A stretch of 64,000 bases of DNA from Treponema sp. OMZ 798 (GTDB lineage Bacteria; Spirochaetota; Spirochaetia; Treponematales; Treponemataceae). Below the pieces are notes generated by a model. That model was given only the letters and a program-made list of their open reading frames with translations, was not told where the DNA came from and made no database searches. This document shows, piece after piece, positions 36,401 through 45,101 of the stretch. How positions within the stretch are numbered: the first letter of the stretch is position 1; each line of letters opens with the position of its first letter. Location of the stretch: the NCBI RefSeq assembly GCF_024181385.1, contig NZ_CP051305.1, forward strand, positions 2,108,001-2,172,000, written 5' to 3'. A program made the position numbers and the translations under genes.

Positions 36401-37962
36401 ATGACGGAATTGTCTCCCTTCACATAGATGAATCTTTTCCATTCCATCTAAACATTGACGGAATGCTGGCCGGGGATAATATAAATCTTTCCGTATCAAA
36501 TATAGGTATCGATCTTGCAAAGGTAATAAACATTATACCCAATAACGATATTATCAAATTTTCAGGCGGTAAGGTGCAAGGCAATCTCCAAATAAGCGGT
36601 ACTCAGAAGGACCCTCTATTTTACGGAAGTCTTAAAGGAGAAAAGCTATTTTGTACATCGCCGGCCTACTCTCCCGATACCTATGGACCTGTAGAAATTC
36701 CCATACAATTTGACGGCACTATTATATCCGTCCCATACACTGTTTTACACGGAAAAATCGGAAGTCTATGGGCTGAAGCTTCATCCGAATTTATCGGCTG
36801 GATTCCTTATTACACTACCGTAGACTGCGGAATCCTTGAAAATACGCAGGCCTTGATAAGAACAAAAAACATAGCCTTTCACGCTGATGGAAGGGCTGAA
36901 GGCAAAATAAGACTTGAAATAAACCCTGAACTTATTACCCTTGAAGGCGATGCCTATTTCGATAAGGGCTATTTTTCAATTCCGTTTGCTGATCTACAAA
37001 AGCAAAGCGAACAAGCATCAACCGGCACCGGCATACCGGCTTTTTACATGAATTTAAATTTGAATTTGGGAAAAAAATCGGAATTTAGATTTCCATCAAC
37101 GGAGTTACCTTTTTTAAGAGCTTTGGCTTACACTGAAAATGAACCTTTTAACCTAAACCTTGATACGGGACTGGGAAAATTCGAAATGTCGGGATCCGCA
37201 AAGATACGTACAGGCGAAATTTTTTATATAAAAAGAAACTTTTATATAAAAGAGGGAGAACTAAAAATTCTTAACTCACCTTTTCAGCAAATTGAACCCA
37301 TAATATCGGTAAGAGCCGAAATAAAGGATAAAATGCCCGACGGCCAGCCTCTTACAATAAATTTGACGGCAAAGGATCAGCATCTTGACCTTGAGCGTTT
37401 TAGACCTGTAATCTCAACCTCCCCTCCAATGGCCATGTCGGCTTCCGATACAATGAACTTGATGGGTCAGGTGGCCTTAGGAGACTTAAAAAACAGCAAT
37501 GTTTTAAAAGAAACCTTGAGAAATGCCTCAGATATTTTAGCAAATATGGGTATCATGAGGCGGGTTGAGCAAGAAGTCAGAGACTTTCTGCATATAGATG
37601 TATTTTCCGTAAGAAGTCTACTCATACAAAATGTTATTTTGGAAAATTTATTTAGATCTTCAAAGGATAAGCCATTGACAATCGGTAACTATTTTGATAA
37701 TACAAGTGTTTACATTGGTAAGTATTTTGGTTCTGCCATATATGCAGATGCAATGCTGCATCTTAGCTATTACGATCCGCTTTCTGCAAAAACAGATGTT
37801 GTTAGAAAACCGGTTTACGGAAATTTACTGTTTCAACCGGAAATAGGTTTTGAAATGAATACTCCGTTTGTCCTGCTTAGATGGCACATAGCTCCGAGCA
37901 GACCCGATTCTCTGTTTGTATCAGATACAGGATTGACACTATCATGGAAATTTTCTTATTGA
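33445..37962 (+). CDS. tamB: TamB-like (DUF490) envelope protein
   Basis: 1,505 residues, GTG start. An N-terminal membrane anchor (IIEIIVFLAIVVSSLIVFHP) is followed by a very long beta-strand-rich body, typical of AsmA/TamB proteins that bridge the periplasm and move lipids or assist outer-membrane proteins. The DUF490 core is at about residues 1050-1505, with the end DTGLTLSWKFSY. It starts a run of tamB, bamA, skp, mutS, the common arrangement of TamB next to an Omp85 protein. No frame breaks were seen. Confidence 0.9.
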   Translation: MENIKKRRIIEIIVFLAIVVSSLIVFHPAAKALEEQLVYVRDNLIKAVEDEFEIKITYASISPSFFDRIKIRDVNIYNAETGNKIAHFSLLYVDYRLISLIKKDFTSVAASLGVYDGLIDFNIEKNKNILKKIKIEGNIDDQITKNQKKEADIEFSADILKIIEDNLKKVKNIKPIKIELKNIALNYSNKNSNASFYTSSGKFTLNSGKIDFYINSSLRYNSFIQTNFPGFSTIININGSFYPDTVSASSILNFSDIRIGNIYINKFSVFASYLDKIASVTTLQDIQPIDVKGSWNMLENIGSINLECNDLKPLSVISPSEGMDILKELKDAAFTGHFNLSFAKPEKLLWDTSFSIKLPKFQIAGNKIEKSILSFKADGDENLIKLQNLKLTNSDINLSAQGSYKIKEILPNFYLNISKFKLQSGENMAMSLNVSSNKNKIFLKIPRADIGKASLENIQGLLERKTEKTDIYFSGKDPTGGFSIDGTWTHPSKAGSSNKNPGYLELHGTIDSISIENIYNGALSFSGLTVPGQSLLEASIAPVQMTSEFYISSDFEHFSYNIIQAVLASNSKNGFYSLFSLQGNESSLNISDIDILFNNMNLRGNVNSSFEKDSMIFDSLLTLNDISYKVSGLLTDEMISIYGDYDLNINILKGAEKKLKGTMQVKELPVPFIDSLFSADTSFEYENNTNWGLTCNYAKLEYLETDITKTDESLEFYAEGYAKPTEVFFHNVKAGIKNKQLEGTAAFNLIPSSDENISQYAANLSLADKNKKENFIFNSLFTISDKIYFDGTCKITDISLKRFLKKQRPENKIEAEFVFLGNQDSLSVKADLKNISFNLNGQNIEGRAAAFIDNDKMNLYESSFKWGGHKINNIEAFINPSEQKGALTFLYEMEPKKQGNKETQDTRASFSFNFISTADKKNTENQNIIEKTLSLTSHFNIEMKISDWILAGKKGEESIKASLVKEPSIIALYAGNNDEIYGFKTDDGIVSLHIDESFPFHLNIDGMLAGDNINLSVSNIGIDLAKVINIIPNNDIIKFSGGKVQGNLQISGTQKDPLFYGSLKGEKLFCTSPAYSPDTYGPVEIPIQFDGTIISVPYTVLHGKIGSLWAEASSEFIGWIPYYTTVDCGILENTQALIRTKNIAFHADGRAEGKIRLEINPELITLEGDAYFDKGYFSIPFADLQKQSEQASTGTGIPAFYMNLNLNLGKKSEFRFPSTELPFLRALAYTENEPFNLNLDTGLGKFEMSGSAKIRTGEIFYIKRNFYIKEGELKILNSPFQQIEPIISVRAEIKDKMPDGQPLTINLTAKDQHLDLERFRPVISTSPPMAMSASDTMNLMGQVALGDLKNSNVLKETLRNASDILANMGIMRRVEQEVRDFLHIDVFSVRSLLIQNVILENLFRSSKDKPLTIGNYFDNTSVYIGKYFGSAIYADAMLHLSYYDPLSAKTDVVRKPVYGNLLFQPEIGFEMNTPFVLLRWHIAPSRPDSLFVSDTGLTLSWKFSY

Positions 37963-37976
37963 TTAAGGGGATAAAA

Positions 37977-40433
37977 ATGTTGAAGAAAAAAATTATAGGT
38001 TTCATGCTAATCTTATTTGCTTTAAACTGCTTTGCTCAAGAACCTGAGGGATGGTATAATGGAAAACCGGTTCTAGAGATTCAATTCAAAGGTTTACAAA
38101 ATATCGACAGCTCAGAATTAGATGAAATTTTCAAATCATACAAAAAAAAGCCTTTTTCTGATGAGCTATATTGGGAAATCTTACAAAAAATCTATGCATT
38201 GGATTATTTTACCGATATCGTTCCTAAGGCGATACCGGCAGACGACAAATATCAATACGTATTTTTGGAATTTATAGTTAAGGAAAAACCGGCCGTAAAG
38301 GATATTGTGTTTACAGGCAACAACAATATCAGAAAAGCAGACTTACTTTCAGCTATCAAGGTAAAGAAGGGCGACATTTTTAATGAAGTTAATATAAAAA
38401 ATGCTGAAAGAGCCTTAAAAGACTTTTATATAGAAAAAGGATTTACAAAAGCAGAAATATCAAGTAAAACCTCTGAAAATAAAGAGAAAAACAGCATAAA
38501 TGTCGAATTTTTTGTAAAAGAAGGCAAAATGTCTGTAATAACTAAGATACTTTTTGAAGGAAATTCAAAATTTCCGGAAAAAGCCTTAAAAAAGGTACTT
38601 GTATCCAAAGAAGCATGGTTACTGCAAAAGGGCTTTTTTAGAGAAGACGCCCTTCAAGCCGATAAAAGTGCAATTAAACTATTTTACGGCGAACATGGAT
38701 ATATAGATGCCCATGTTGAAACAATAAAAAAAGATGTAGATACCGAATCCGATCCGCAAAAAGACCAAATTACCCTTACCTATGTAATAATGGAAGGAGA
38801 ACAGTTTACCTATGCAGGAGTGGACTTTCAAGGCAACTATATTTTTTCAACCAAGGAATTAAGCGAAAAATTCAAACTTAAAAAAGGCGATATCTTTAAT
38901 TTGAAGAAATTTGAAATCGGATTTGGGGATGTAGCCAACCTATATTTTGAAAACGGTTATACAAGTAACTATATAGATAAAAAAGAAAACCGTAATACGT
39001 CAACTAAAGAAGTCTCCTATACAATTATAATTGTTGAACGAGAAAGAAGCCATGTAGAAAACATAATAGTAAAAGGGAACACAAAAACTAAGGACAATGT
39101 TATCTTAAGAGAAATTCTCATAAAGGAAGGAGACGTATTCTCTAAAACAAAACTAATAAATAGTTTTAGAAACTTAGCCAATCTAAGATATTTTTCGGCT
39201 GTTTTACCGGATGTTCTCCCCGGTTCAGAACCTGACCTTGTCGATATTATAGTCAATGTTGAAGAACAATCTACAGCAGGAATCCAATTCGGCGTTACTT
39301 TCTCAGGTTCGCCTGATCCTGATACCTTTCCAATGTCAGTATTTGCACAGTGGGAAGAAAAAAACTTATTTGGAACAGGAAGAGAGCTGTCGGTTAATTT
39401 AAATGCCGCAAGCGACATACAAAGTTTAACCCTAGGTTTTACGGAAAACTGGTTTTTAGGTAAACCCCTTTCAGTAGGCTTTGATTTTTCGGTAGCGCAT
39501 AAAAATTTATATACTTATCAGGACATTCTTTATCCCCTTAACAATGTTCCTGACCCGCACGTAACCATTGAACAGTTTAATGAAAATCCTTCTCTGTCTG
39601 AAGCATTTAAAATGAAGTATGACCGCCTTGAGTTTGGAATAGGCATGAACTCAGGATATAGATGGTTCCCTAAATTTGCGGTTATAACATTGAGAGGCGG
39701 GGTAAATTTCGGCCTCGTAAAGAATTTTTACAACAGCCTGCTTTACAGACCTGCCGAAGAAAAAATAAGAACACAGCAGGAAAGATGGAGCTTGAGCAAC
39801 TCATTAAAGATAAAACTATCTTTGGATGATAGAGACCTTGCACATGATCCTTCTAAGGGATGGTTTTTAAGCCAAGAAATAAGTTTTTTCGGCCTTTTCC
39901 CCAAAATTGAAGATGAGTACTTTTTTCAATCCGACACAAAGGGCGAATTTTATGTAACTTTATTGGATTACCCTGTAAGCGATATATGGAATTTAAAATT
40001 TGTTCTAGGGTTCTACTCAGGCTTCTCTTTCCAGATCCCTCTTGAGAAAAAACCAATCAGCTTTGACCGAATGTTTTATATTGACGGAGCCTTTAAGGGA
40101 AGAGGATGGATAGGTTTGGGACCTCAAGGAGCCGGAACTGTTATGCAAAATAACTGGATAGAATTCAGATGGCCTTTGGCCCATGGAATTTTATCCTTTG
40201 ACTTCTTCTTTGATGCCATAGCCGTCAAACATGACCTAAAGGATTTAAAATCCTTAAGTATAAATGATTATTATTTCAGCTTCGGTCCGGGATTGCGCTT
40301 TTCAATACCTCAATTCCCCTTGCGCTTGATGTTTGCAAATACCTTTAAATCCCAAAACGGAAAGCCGGTATGGGGCAACGGAAAAAATGCCGACTGGAGA
40401 TTCGTTCTTTCATTCAATATACCCAATTTATAG
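37977..40433 (+). CDS. bamA: Outer-membrane protein assembly factor BamA
   Basis: Omp85-family insertase, 818 residues from ATG 37977 (AAGGGG six bases upstream). The frame extends upstream into tamB, but that part is not a signal peptide. Signal peptide (KKKIIGFMLILFALNCFA), then five POTRA-type repeats (about 30-420; e.g. VKDIVFTGNNNIRKADLLSAIKVKKGD, HVENIIVKGNTKTKDNV), then a C-terminal beta barrel with the conserved GGxxxxRG-like region seen as GAFKGRGW and FSFGPGLRFSIPQFPLRL. It ends in a hydrophobic/Leu strand (VLSFNIPNL) rather than the usual Phe. Confidence 0.94.
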   Translation: MLKKKIIGFMLILFALNCFAQEPEGWYNGKPVLEIQFKGLQNIDSSELDEIFKSYKKKPFSDELYWEILQKIYALDYFTDIVPKAIPADDKYQYVFLEFIVKEKPAVKDIVFTGNNNIRKADLLSAIKVKKGDIFNEVNIKNAERALKDFYIEKGFTKAEISSKTSENKEKNSINVEFFVKEGKMSVITKILFEGNSKFPEKALKKVLVSKEAWLLQKGFFREDALQADKSAIKLFYGEHGYIDAHVETIKKDVDTESDPQKDQITLTYVIMEGEQFTYAGVDFQGNYIFSTKELSEKFKLKKGDIFNLKKFEIGFGDVANLYFENGYTSNYIDKKENRNTSTKEVSYTIIIVERERSHVENIIVKGNTKTKDNVILREILIKEGDVFSKTKLINSFRNLANLRYFSAVLPDVLPGSEPDLVDIIVNVEEQSTAGIQFGVTFSGSPDPDTFPMSVFAQWEEKNLFGTGRELSVNLNAASDIQSLTLGFTENWFLGKPLSVGFDFSVAHKNLYTYQDILYPLNNVPDPHVTIEQFNENPSLSEAFKMKYDRLEFGIGMNSGYRWFPKFAVITLRGGVNFGLVKNFYNSLLYRPAEEKIRTQQERWSLSNSLKIKLSLDDRDLAHDPSKGWFLSQEISFFGLFPKIEDEYFFQSDTKGEFYVTLLDYPVSDIWNLKFVLGFYSGFSFQIPLEKKPISFDRMFYIDGAFKGRGWIGLGPQGAGTVMQNNWIEFRWPLAHGILSFDFFFDAIAVKHDLKDLKSLSINDYYFSFGPGLRFSIPQFPLRLMFANTFKSQNGKPVWGNGKNADWRFVLSFNIPNL

Positions 40434-40446
40434 GAGTTTAATTAAT

Positions 40447-40974
40447 ATGAATAAAAAAAGTACCCTAATTATTGTTACTATGTTATTGATGTCTCTTGGA
40501 ATCTATGCACAGCAGATTACCCGCTTTGCAGTTATAGACACCGGACTTATTTTCGATACTTTTAGACGGGATGCAAAGGCAGCAAGGGACTATCAGGAAA
40601 AAAAGGAAAAATTTGAAAATCAAAAAAAACTTCTTGAGGCTGAAATTGTACAGCTTAGGCAAAAAAAAGTTAATGCAGAAGCAGATGGAAAAGACTCTGA
40701 AGTAAAAAAATATGAAGAAAAAATAAAGAGCAAAATTACCTTATTGATGGAATATGTAAAGGCTTCCAATGACGAATTGAATATGCTCAGAAAAAATCTT
40801 ATCAATGATGATATTTTTTACAGCAGCTTATATGAGGCAGTCCGAAGAGTAGCCGAATCTGAAGGCTACACAATGGTTTTAAGCTATGAGCATAATACAG
40901 GCATCATATGGTACAGCCCTACTGTCGATATTACCGACAAGGTTATCCAAGAATTAAGAAAACAAAGTGAATAA
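40447..40974 (+). CDS. skp: Skp/OmpH periplasmic chaperone
   Basis: 175 residues from ATG 40447 (AGGAGTTT upstream). Signal peptide (STLIIVTMLLMSLGIYA), then FAVIDTGLIFDTFR, the typical start of OmpH-family proteins, and a long charged coiled-coil arm (about residues 50-120). It holds unfolded outer-membrane proteins for BamA. It sits 13 bases after bamA and overlaps the mutS start by eight bases (GTGAATAA). Confidence 0.88.
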   Translation: MNKKSTLIIVTMLLMSLGIYAQQITRFAVIDTGLIFDTFRRDAKAARDYQEKKEKFENQKKLLEAEIVQLRQKKVNAEADGKDSEVKKYEEKIKSKITLLMEYVKASNDELNMLRKNLINDDIFYSSLYEAVRRVAESEGYTMVLSYEHNTGIIWYSPTVDITDKVIQELRKQSE

Positions 40975-43651
40975 GCCTCAAACGCCCATGATGAGGCAAT
41001 ACCTCAGCATTAAGGCACAATACAAGGACGAAATACTTTTTTTTAGGCTCGGCGATTTTTATGAGATGTTTTTCGATGAGGCTGTTGAAGTAAGCCGGAT
41101 CTTAAACCTGACTCTCACAAAAAGAGCCGATGTACCTATGTGCGGCATACCCTATCACGCCGCAAAAATATACATAGCCCGCCTCCTCAGGGCAGGGAAA
41201 AAAATTGCAATATGCGAGCAAGTTACGGAGCCCGTAGCAGGAGGCTTGACCGAGCGCAAGGTTGTTGAAGTTATCACTCCCGGCACCGTTGCCGAAGACG
41301 ACTTTTTGGAACAGGGAAGCAATAACTACCTTGCGGCCGTATATTGCTCAAACAAAAAAACGGAAGGAACCTGCGGTCTCGATTACTATGCAGGACTAGC
41401 CTATATAGATGTTACCACTGGCAATTTTTTTGCTACTTCATTCCCCAAAACAGACTTTAAAGAACAGTTTTTAAAAGAAATCGGAAGAATCAACCCCAAG
41501 GAAATTTTAATTCAGCAGTCACTTCAAAGCGAATTTCCCGGCTTAAAGCAAATTCTTTCGGAATTTCCCTCGATGATGCAAAACTTTTATCCCGATTGGA
41601 GCTTTAACCCCGATCAGGCCGAAAAAAGGCTTTGCGCAGCCTTCGGAACCGAAAACCTAAAGGGCTTTTTACTCGATATCGATTCGCCTGAAGTTCCGCC
41701 TGCCGGCCTCCTGCTTCAATATTTGGAAGAGATTTCAGGCAGGGATATTTCCCATATTTCGGGGATTAAAATCTATGCCGAAAGCGACTTTGTTTCCTTG
41801 GATGATTCCACAAGGAAAAATTTGGAACTTTTGACCAACTTAAGGGATAACAGCCCTGCATACAGCCTCTTTGAATCCGTAAATTACACAAAGACGGCCA
41901 TGGGAACCCGCCTTTTAAGGAGGAGGATAAGCTATCCGCTCCGCTCAAAGAAGGAAATAGATAAGAGACTCGACAAGGTAAACAGTCTTTTCAAGGACGG
42001 AAAGGCTTCAGCGGTTATAAGGGAAACTCTTTCTTCAATACTCGATATTGAGCGTCTTTCGGGCCGCATTGCCATGAAAAAGACCCACGGGAAGGATCTT
42101 TTAGCCCTAAAACAAAGTCTTAATTCCGTAATAAGGATGGGCAGCCTCATAGAAGAAAAAAAGCTTAATTTTTTGCAGATTAACGATGAAGAAAAAAAGC
42201 TGCTTACCGAAATCTGCAACCTTTTGGAAAATTCGATAGATGATGAGTGCACAATAGCCTTAAATGACGGAAAACTTATAAAAAAAGGTTTTTCAAAAAA
42301 GGTAGACTCGATAAAAAACATAAAAGAAAATGCCCACGGGATTCTTGAAAAGTATTTGGACGATGAGCGGAAAAAAACCGGTATCAATAATCTAAAAATA
42401 AAATATAACAGAATGATGGGCTATTTTTTAGAAGTTTCTTTAGGCAATATATCGGCCGTTCCCGATTATTTTATCCGGCAGCGCTCCCTATCAAATGCAG
42501 ACCGTTTTACCACCGAAACCTTACAACAAATTGAAGACAATATAAATAACTCGGAAGAAAGGCTTATCGATGCCGAAAAAGAAGTATTTGATGAGGTCTG
42601 TGCCGAAATAGGCTCTCATCACCGCTTTTTACAAAAACTTGCAGAAGAAGTTGCCGAGCTTGATGTAAACCAGTCCTTTGCACAGGCCGCAATTTTGCAT
42701 GCTTGGACAAGACCGGAACTTTGCGATAATTCGGGTATCTTAAATATAACAAACGGCAGGCACCCTGTAGTCGAAAACCATCTTAGAGCCGGAGACTTTG
42801 TTCCCAATTCCATTGAACTCCTGTCGGGAGAAGCTTCAAATCAAGAAGATAGAACAATTCCATCCTTTGCCGTTATTACAGGGCCCAACATGGCGGGAAA
42901 AAGCACTTTTTTACGGCAGACAGCACTAATCTGCCTTTTAGCCCAGATTGGCTCCTTTGTTCCGGCCGAAAAGGCCGTTTTAAGCCCCGTAGATAAGATC
43001 TTTTGCAGAGTGGGAGCAACGGACAATCTTGCCCGAGGGGAATCGACCTTTTTGGTCGAGATGATAGAAACGGCCTACATTCTTAATTCGGCAACACGGA
43101 ACAGCCTTGTTATCATGGACGAGGTCGGCCGAGGAACTTCGATGGAGGACGGGCTTGCCATAGCTCAGGCCGTAAGCGAACACCTCCTTAATATCATAAA
43201 GGCAAAAACCCTCTTTGCAACCCACTACCACGAGCTTACCCGTTTGGAGCACGAAAAAATCATAAACCTAAAATTGGATGTGCTTGAAGCGGAAGGAAAA
43301 ATAGTTTTTTTAAAAAAGGTCGTACCCGGAGCTGCGGGAAACTCTTACGGCATCCATGTCGCAGGCCTTGCCGGTATCCCTCAAAGCGTCTTAACAAGGG
43401 CCGAAAACCTTCTATACATGCGAAGCCAATTCCAAAAAGAAAGAGCCGGTCAAGCAGCAAGCCCTTCCGGCATCACAGCCGTCGGCTCCGAAGAAAAAAC
43501 TGCCTCAAGTCCGGTTTCAAAGGGCCTATCCCTCTTCCCGGAAGAAGAGCTTATCTTAAACGAAATCTTATCAACCAATCCCGATGAAACAGCCCCTATA
43601 AAAGCCCTCCAGCTAATCGCCTCATGGAAAAACAGGCTTTCGGGGAAATGA
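40967..43651 (+). CDS. mutS: DNA mismatch repair protein MutS
   Basis: 894 residues. The GTG start overlaps skp; an internal ATG at 40988 (MRQYL) is an alternative, but neither has a strong ribosome site. Mismatch-recognition motif LGDFYEMFF near residue 27; ATPase motifs ITGPNMAGKSTFLRQ (Walker A), MDEVGRGTSMEDGLAIAQA (Walker B) and FATHYHELTRL. The C-terminal linker carries a Ser/Glu-rich stretch and a short helical tail. Translational overlap with an outer-membrane chaperone is unusual for a repair gene. Confidence 0.97.
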   Translation: MNKPQTPMMRQYLSIKAQYKDEILFFRLGDFYEMFFDEAVEVSRILNLTLTKRADVPMCGIPYHAAKIYIARLLRAGKKIAICEQVTEPVAGGLTERKVVEVITPGTVAEDDFLEQGSNNYLAAVYCSNKKTEGTCGLDYYAGLAYIDVTTGNFFATSFPKTDFKEQFLKEIGRINPKEILIQQSLQSEFPGLKQILSEFPSMMQNFYPDWSFNPDQAEKRLCAAFGTENLKGFLLDIDSPEVPPAGLLLQYLEEISGRDISHISGIKIYAESDFVSLDDSTRKNLELLTNLRDNSPAYSLFESVNYTKTAMGTRLLRRRISYPLRSKKEIDKRLDKVNSLFKDGKASAVIRETLSSILDIERLSGRIAMKKTHGKDLLALKQSLNSVIRMGSLIEEKKLNFLQINDEEKKLLTEICNLLENSIDDECTIALNDGKLIKKGFSKKVDSIKNIKENAHGILEKYLDDERKKTGINNLKIKYNRMMGYFLEVSLGNISAVPDYFIRQRSLSNADRFTTETLQQIEDNINNSEERLIDAEKEVFDEVCAEIGSHHRFLQKLAEEVAELDVNQSFAQAAILHAWTRPELCDNSGILNITNGRHPVVENHLRAGDFVPNSIELLSGEASNQEDRTIPSFAVITGPNMAGKSTFLRQTALICLLAQIGSFVPAEKAVLSPVDKIFCRVGATDNLARGESTFLVEMIETAYILNSATRNSLVIMDEVGRGTSMEDGLAIAQAVSEHLLNIIKAKTLFATHYHELTRLEHEKIINLKLDVLEAEGKIVFLKKVVPGAAGNSYGIHVAGLAGIPQSVLTRAENLLYMRSQFQKERAGQAASPSGITAVGSEEKTASSPVSKGLSLFPEEELILNEILSTNPDETAPIKALQLIASWKNRLSGK

Positions 43652-43660
43652 CAAAGGACA

Positions 43661-43788
43661 AAGTACGAATGGCAAGTGACAAAGTGTGAATGACGAAGTT
43701 TGACATTCGGCATTTGAACTTTCCAACATTCGACATTCGTACTTCCAATCGTTCGACATTCGCATTTTCTTTTATTCGTACTTTCTAA
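43661..43788. repeat. Short dispersed repeats with inverted arms between mutS and the Rpn gene
   Basis: ACATTCG occurs four times (43703, 43726, 43733, 43756), and GACAAAG/GAATG-type units lie to the left. AAGTACGAATG (43671-43681) is inverted as CATTCGTACTT (43734-43744). The stretch has no credible gene and looks like a slipped or degenerate repeat cluster marking the edge of the accessory region. Confidence 0.5.
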
Positions 43789-43830
43789 AATTCTTTTTTC
43801 AAATTTTACTATTTATTCAACCTAGAGCCC

Positions 43831-43875
43831 TATAATTATATGAAGGCAGAGAAGAAGATAAAGCCTGTTAAGGAG
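43831..43875 (+). promoter_or_regulatory. -10 element and ribosome site of the Rpn gene
   Basis: TATAAT at 43831-43836 and AAGGAG just before the ATG at 43881. The leader holds a 14-codon frame (43840-43884) whose TGA overlaps the ATG, but its ATG is so close to the -10 that it may not be in the transcript. Confidence 0.45.
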
Positions 43876-43880
43876 TTTGT

Positions 43881-44756
43881 ATGAACAATGAAAAAACTTT
43901 TTTAAATCCCAAAACTGATTGGGTATTTAAGCTGATGTTTTCTAAAGGCGAGGAAGGCAACAAGGCTCTTATAAGCTTTCTTAACGCTTTTTTGGAAGAT
44001 TCTTACGGTAAGATCAAAAAAGCCGAAATCCTAAACACCGAACTGATTCGGGACAGACCGTCGGGTGAAACTTACCGCCTCGACTTTTTAATTAAAACCG
44101 ACACAGGTCTTCTTGTAGACCTTGAAATGCAGCAGTTTTGGAAAACCAACTATCCCAGACGGAGTCAAATGTATCTTATGCGGTTAGCTTCACGTTTTTT
44201 AAAATCGGAGCCCAACGAAGACGATTTTTTGTATGCAATAAGCCTCTCTGTCTTTGGCTGCGATGTTCCTAAAAACGCAGAGCTTGTAAAGATGCCTGAG
44301 GGTTCTGTAATCCAATATCTTTATGTTGAATTAAACGAGCTAATAGTTTATACTATGAAAAAGAGACTTGAAGAGTATAATCTAAAAGATTTTTGGATAA
44401 GGTTTTTGGCCAACTATGAAGAAGATAAAAAAAGCGGAATGTTGGAAGAATTGTGCAGATTGGAGGAGGGTATAAGAATGGCAGAAGCGACACTCTTTAG
44501 GGTAACGGATGAAGAGAGGCGAATGGCAATAGAACTCTCTAACGAAAAATACGAGATGTATGTCGAATGTGAAAGGAATGAAGCTAGAAGACTGGGATTA
44601 GAGGAAGGCCGTGCCGCAGGTTTAGAAGAAGGTTTAGTCGAGGGCCGAGCTGAGGGAGTAAAGCAAACCGCCAGAATGTTAAAACAGTTAGGAGATTCAA
44701 TCCCCAAAATAATCCAAGTTACAGGACTGAGTAAAGAGGAGATAGAACAACTCTAA
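43881..44756 (+). CDS. Rpn-family recombination-promoting nuclease / PD-(D/E)XK transposase-like protein
   Basis: 291 residues. It begins with the hallmark NPKTDWVFKLMF, followed by the nuclease core RLDFLIKTDTGLLVDLEMQQ (D...E-x-Q), then a helical part and a tail of repeated EEGRAAGLEEG-type segments. Relatives in E. coli (RpnA-E) cut DNA and raise recombination, and they occur in many copies in spirochaetes. No terminal repeats of a true insertion element are proven, though hairpins lie downstream. Its surroundings are full of remnants, consistent with a recombination hot spot. Confidence 0.88.
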   Translation: MNNEKTFLNPKTDWVFKLMFSKGEEGNKALISFLNAFLEDSYGKIKKAEILNTELIRDRPSGETYRLDFLIKTDTGLLVDLEMQQFWKTNYPRRSQMYLMRLASRFLKSEPNEDDFLYAISLSVFGCDVPKNAELVKMPEGSVIQYLYVELNELIVYTMKKRLEEYNLKDFWIRFLANYEEDKKSGMLEELCRLEEGIRMAEATLFRVTDEERRMAIELSNEKYEMYVECERNEARRLGLEEGRAAGLEEGLVEGRAEGVKQTARMLKQLGDSIPKIIQVTGLSKEEIEQL

Positions 44757-44762
44757 TCAATT

Positions 44763-44854
44763 AGGGGAGGACAACCCCTTTTTCGGAGAAAGGTGTTTTC
44801 CTCCCCTACACCCCTCCTTTCGCCAAAATTCCGCTTAGGGGCAAAGCCCCTAAG
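44763..44854. repeat. Hairpins downstream of the Rpn gene
   Basis: AGGGGAGGA (44763-44771) pairs with TCCTCCCCT (44799-44807). A second perfect hairpin is CTTAGGGGC-AAA-GCCCCTAAG (44834-44854). No T tract follows, so they are not typical terminators. They may be flanking parts of a mobile or repeated unit. Apart from these and the VOC remnant, 44757-45101 holds nothing recognised. Confidence 0.55.
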
Positions 44855-44940
44855 AACCCGGTTGGTTACAAAGTTTTTGGGTTACTCTTTAGTTGAGGTA
44901 GGAAACAGAGGATTTGGGTAGAGTTAAGGGCTCTATATAA

Positions 44941-45090
44941 TTCGCAGAATTTCGGCTCTCATTTACAAGAAGCCGGCTCAAAACCTTAAGTTATGACGAA
45001 AAATATCCTTATGCAGGCGGAGATGAGCACTATGCCGTTTATTTTGAAGACCCGGATAGAATAAAATTAGGAGTAGTTGCATCGGAGTAA
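44941..45090 (+). pseudogene. C-terminal remnant of a VOC/glyoxalase-family protein
   Basis: The open frame has no start. From 44986 it encodes LSYDEKYPYAGGDEHYAVYF followed by EDPDRIKLGVVA and a stop. This is the end of a glyoxalase/bleomycin-resistance (VOC) protein: the H-Y-A-V-Y-F-E-D-P-D block carries the last metal-ligand strand. The N-terminal two thirds are missing, replaced by sequence with no match to the family. Confidence 0.7.
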
Positions 45091-45101
45091 AATATGAAAG
45101 C

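Noticed and set aside
43450..43713. Minus-strand frame with HSHFVTCHS-type repeats
   Set aside because: The repeats come from the non-coding ACATTCG/GAATG cluster and the rest is antisense mutS.
43840..43884. 14-codon leader peptide overlapping the Rpn start
   Set aside because: Its ATG lies only three bases after TATAAT, so it is probably not within the transcript; kept only as a remark.
43881..44756. Complete insertion sequence around the Rpn gene
   Set aside because: No matching terminal inverted repeats or target duplication could be seen on both sides of the gene.
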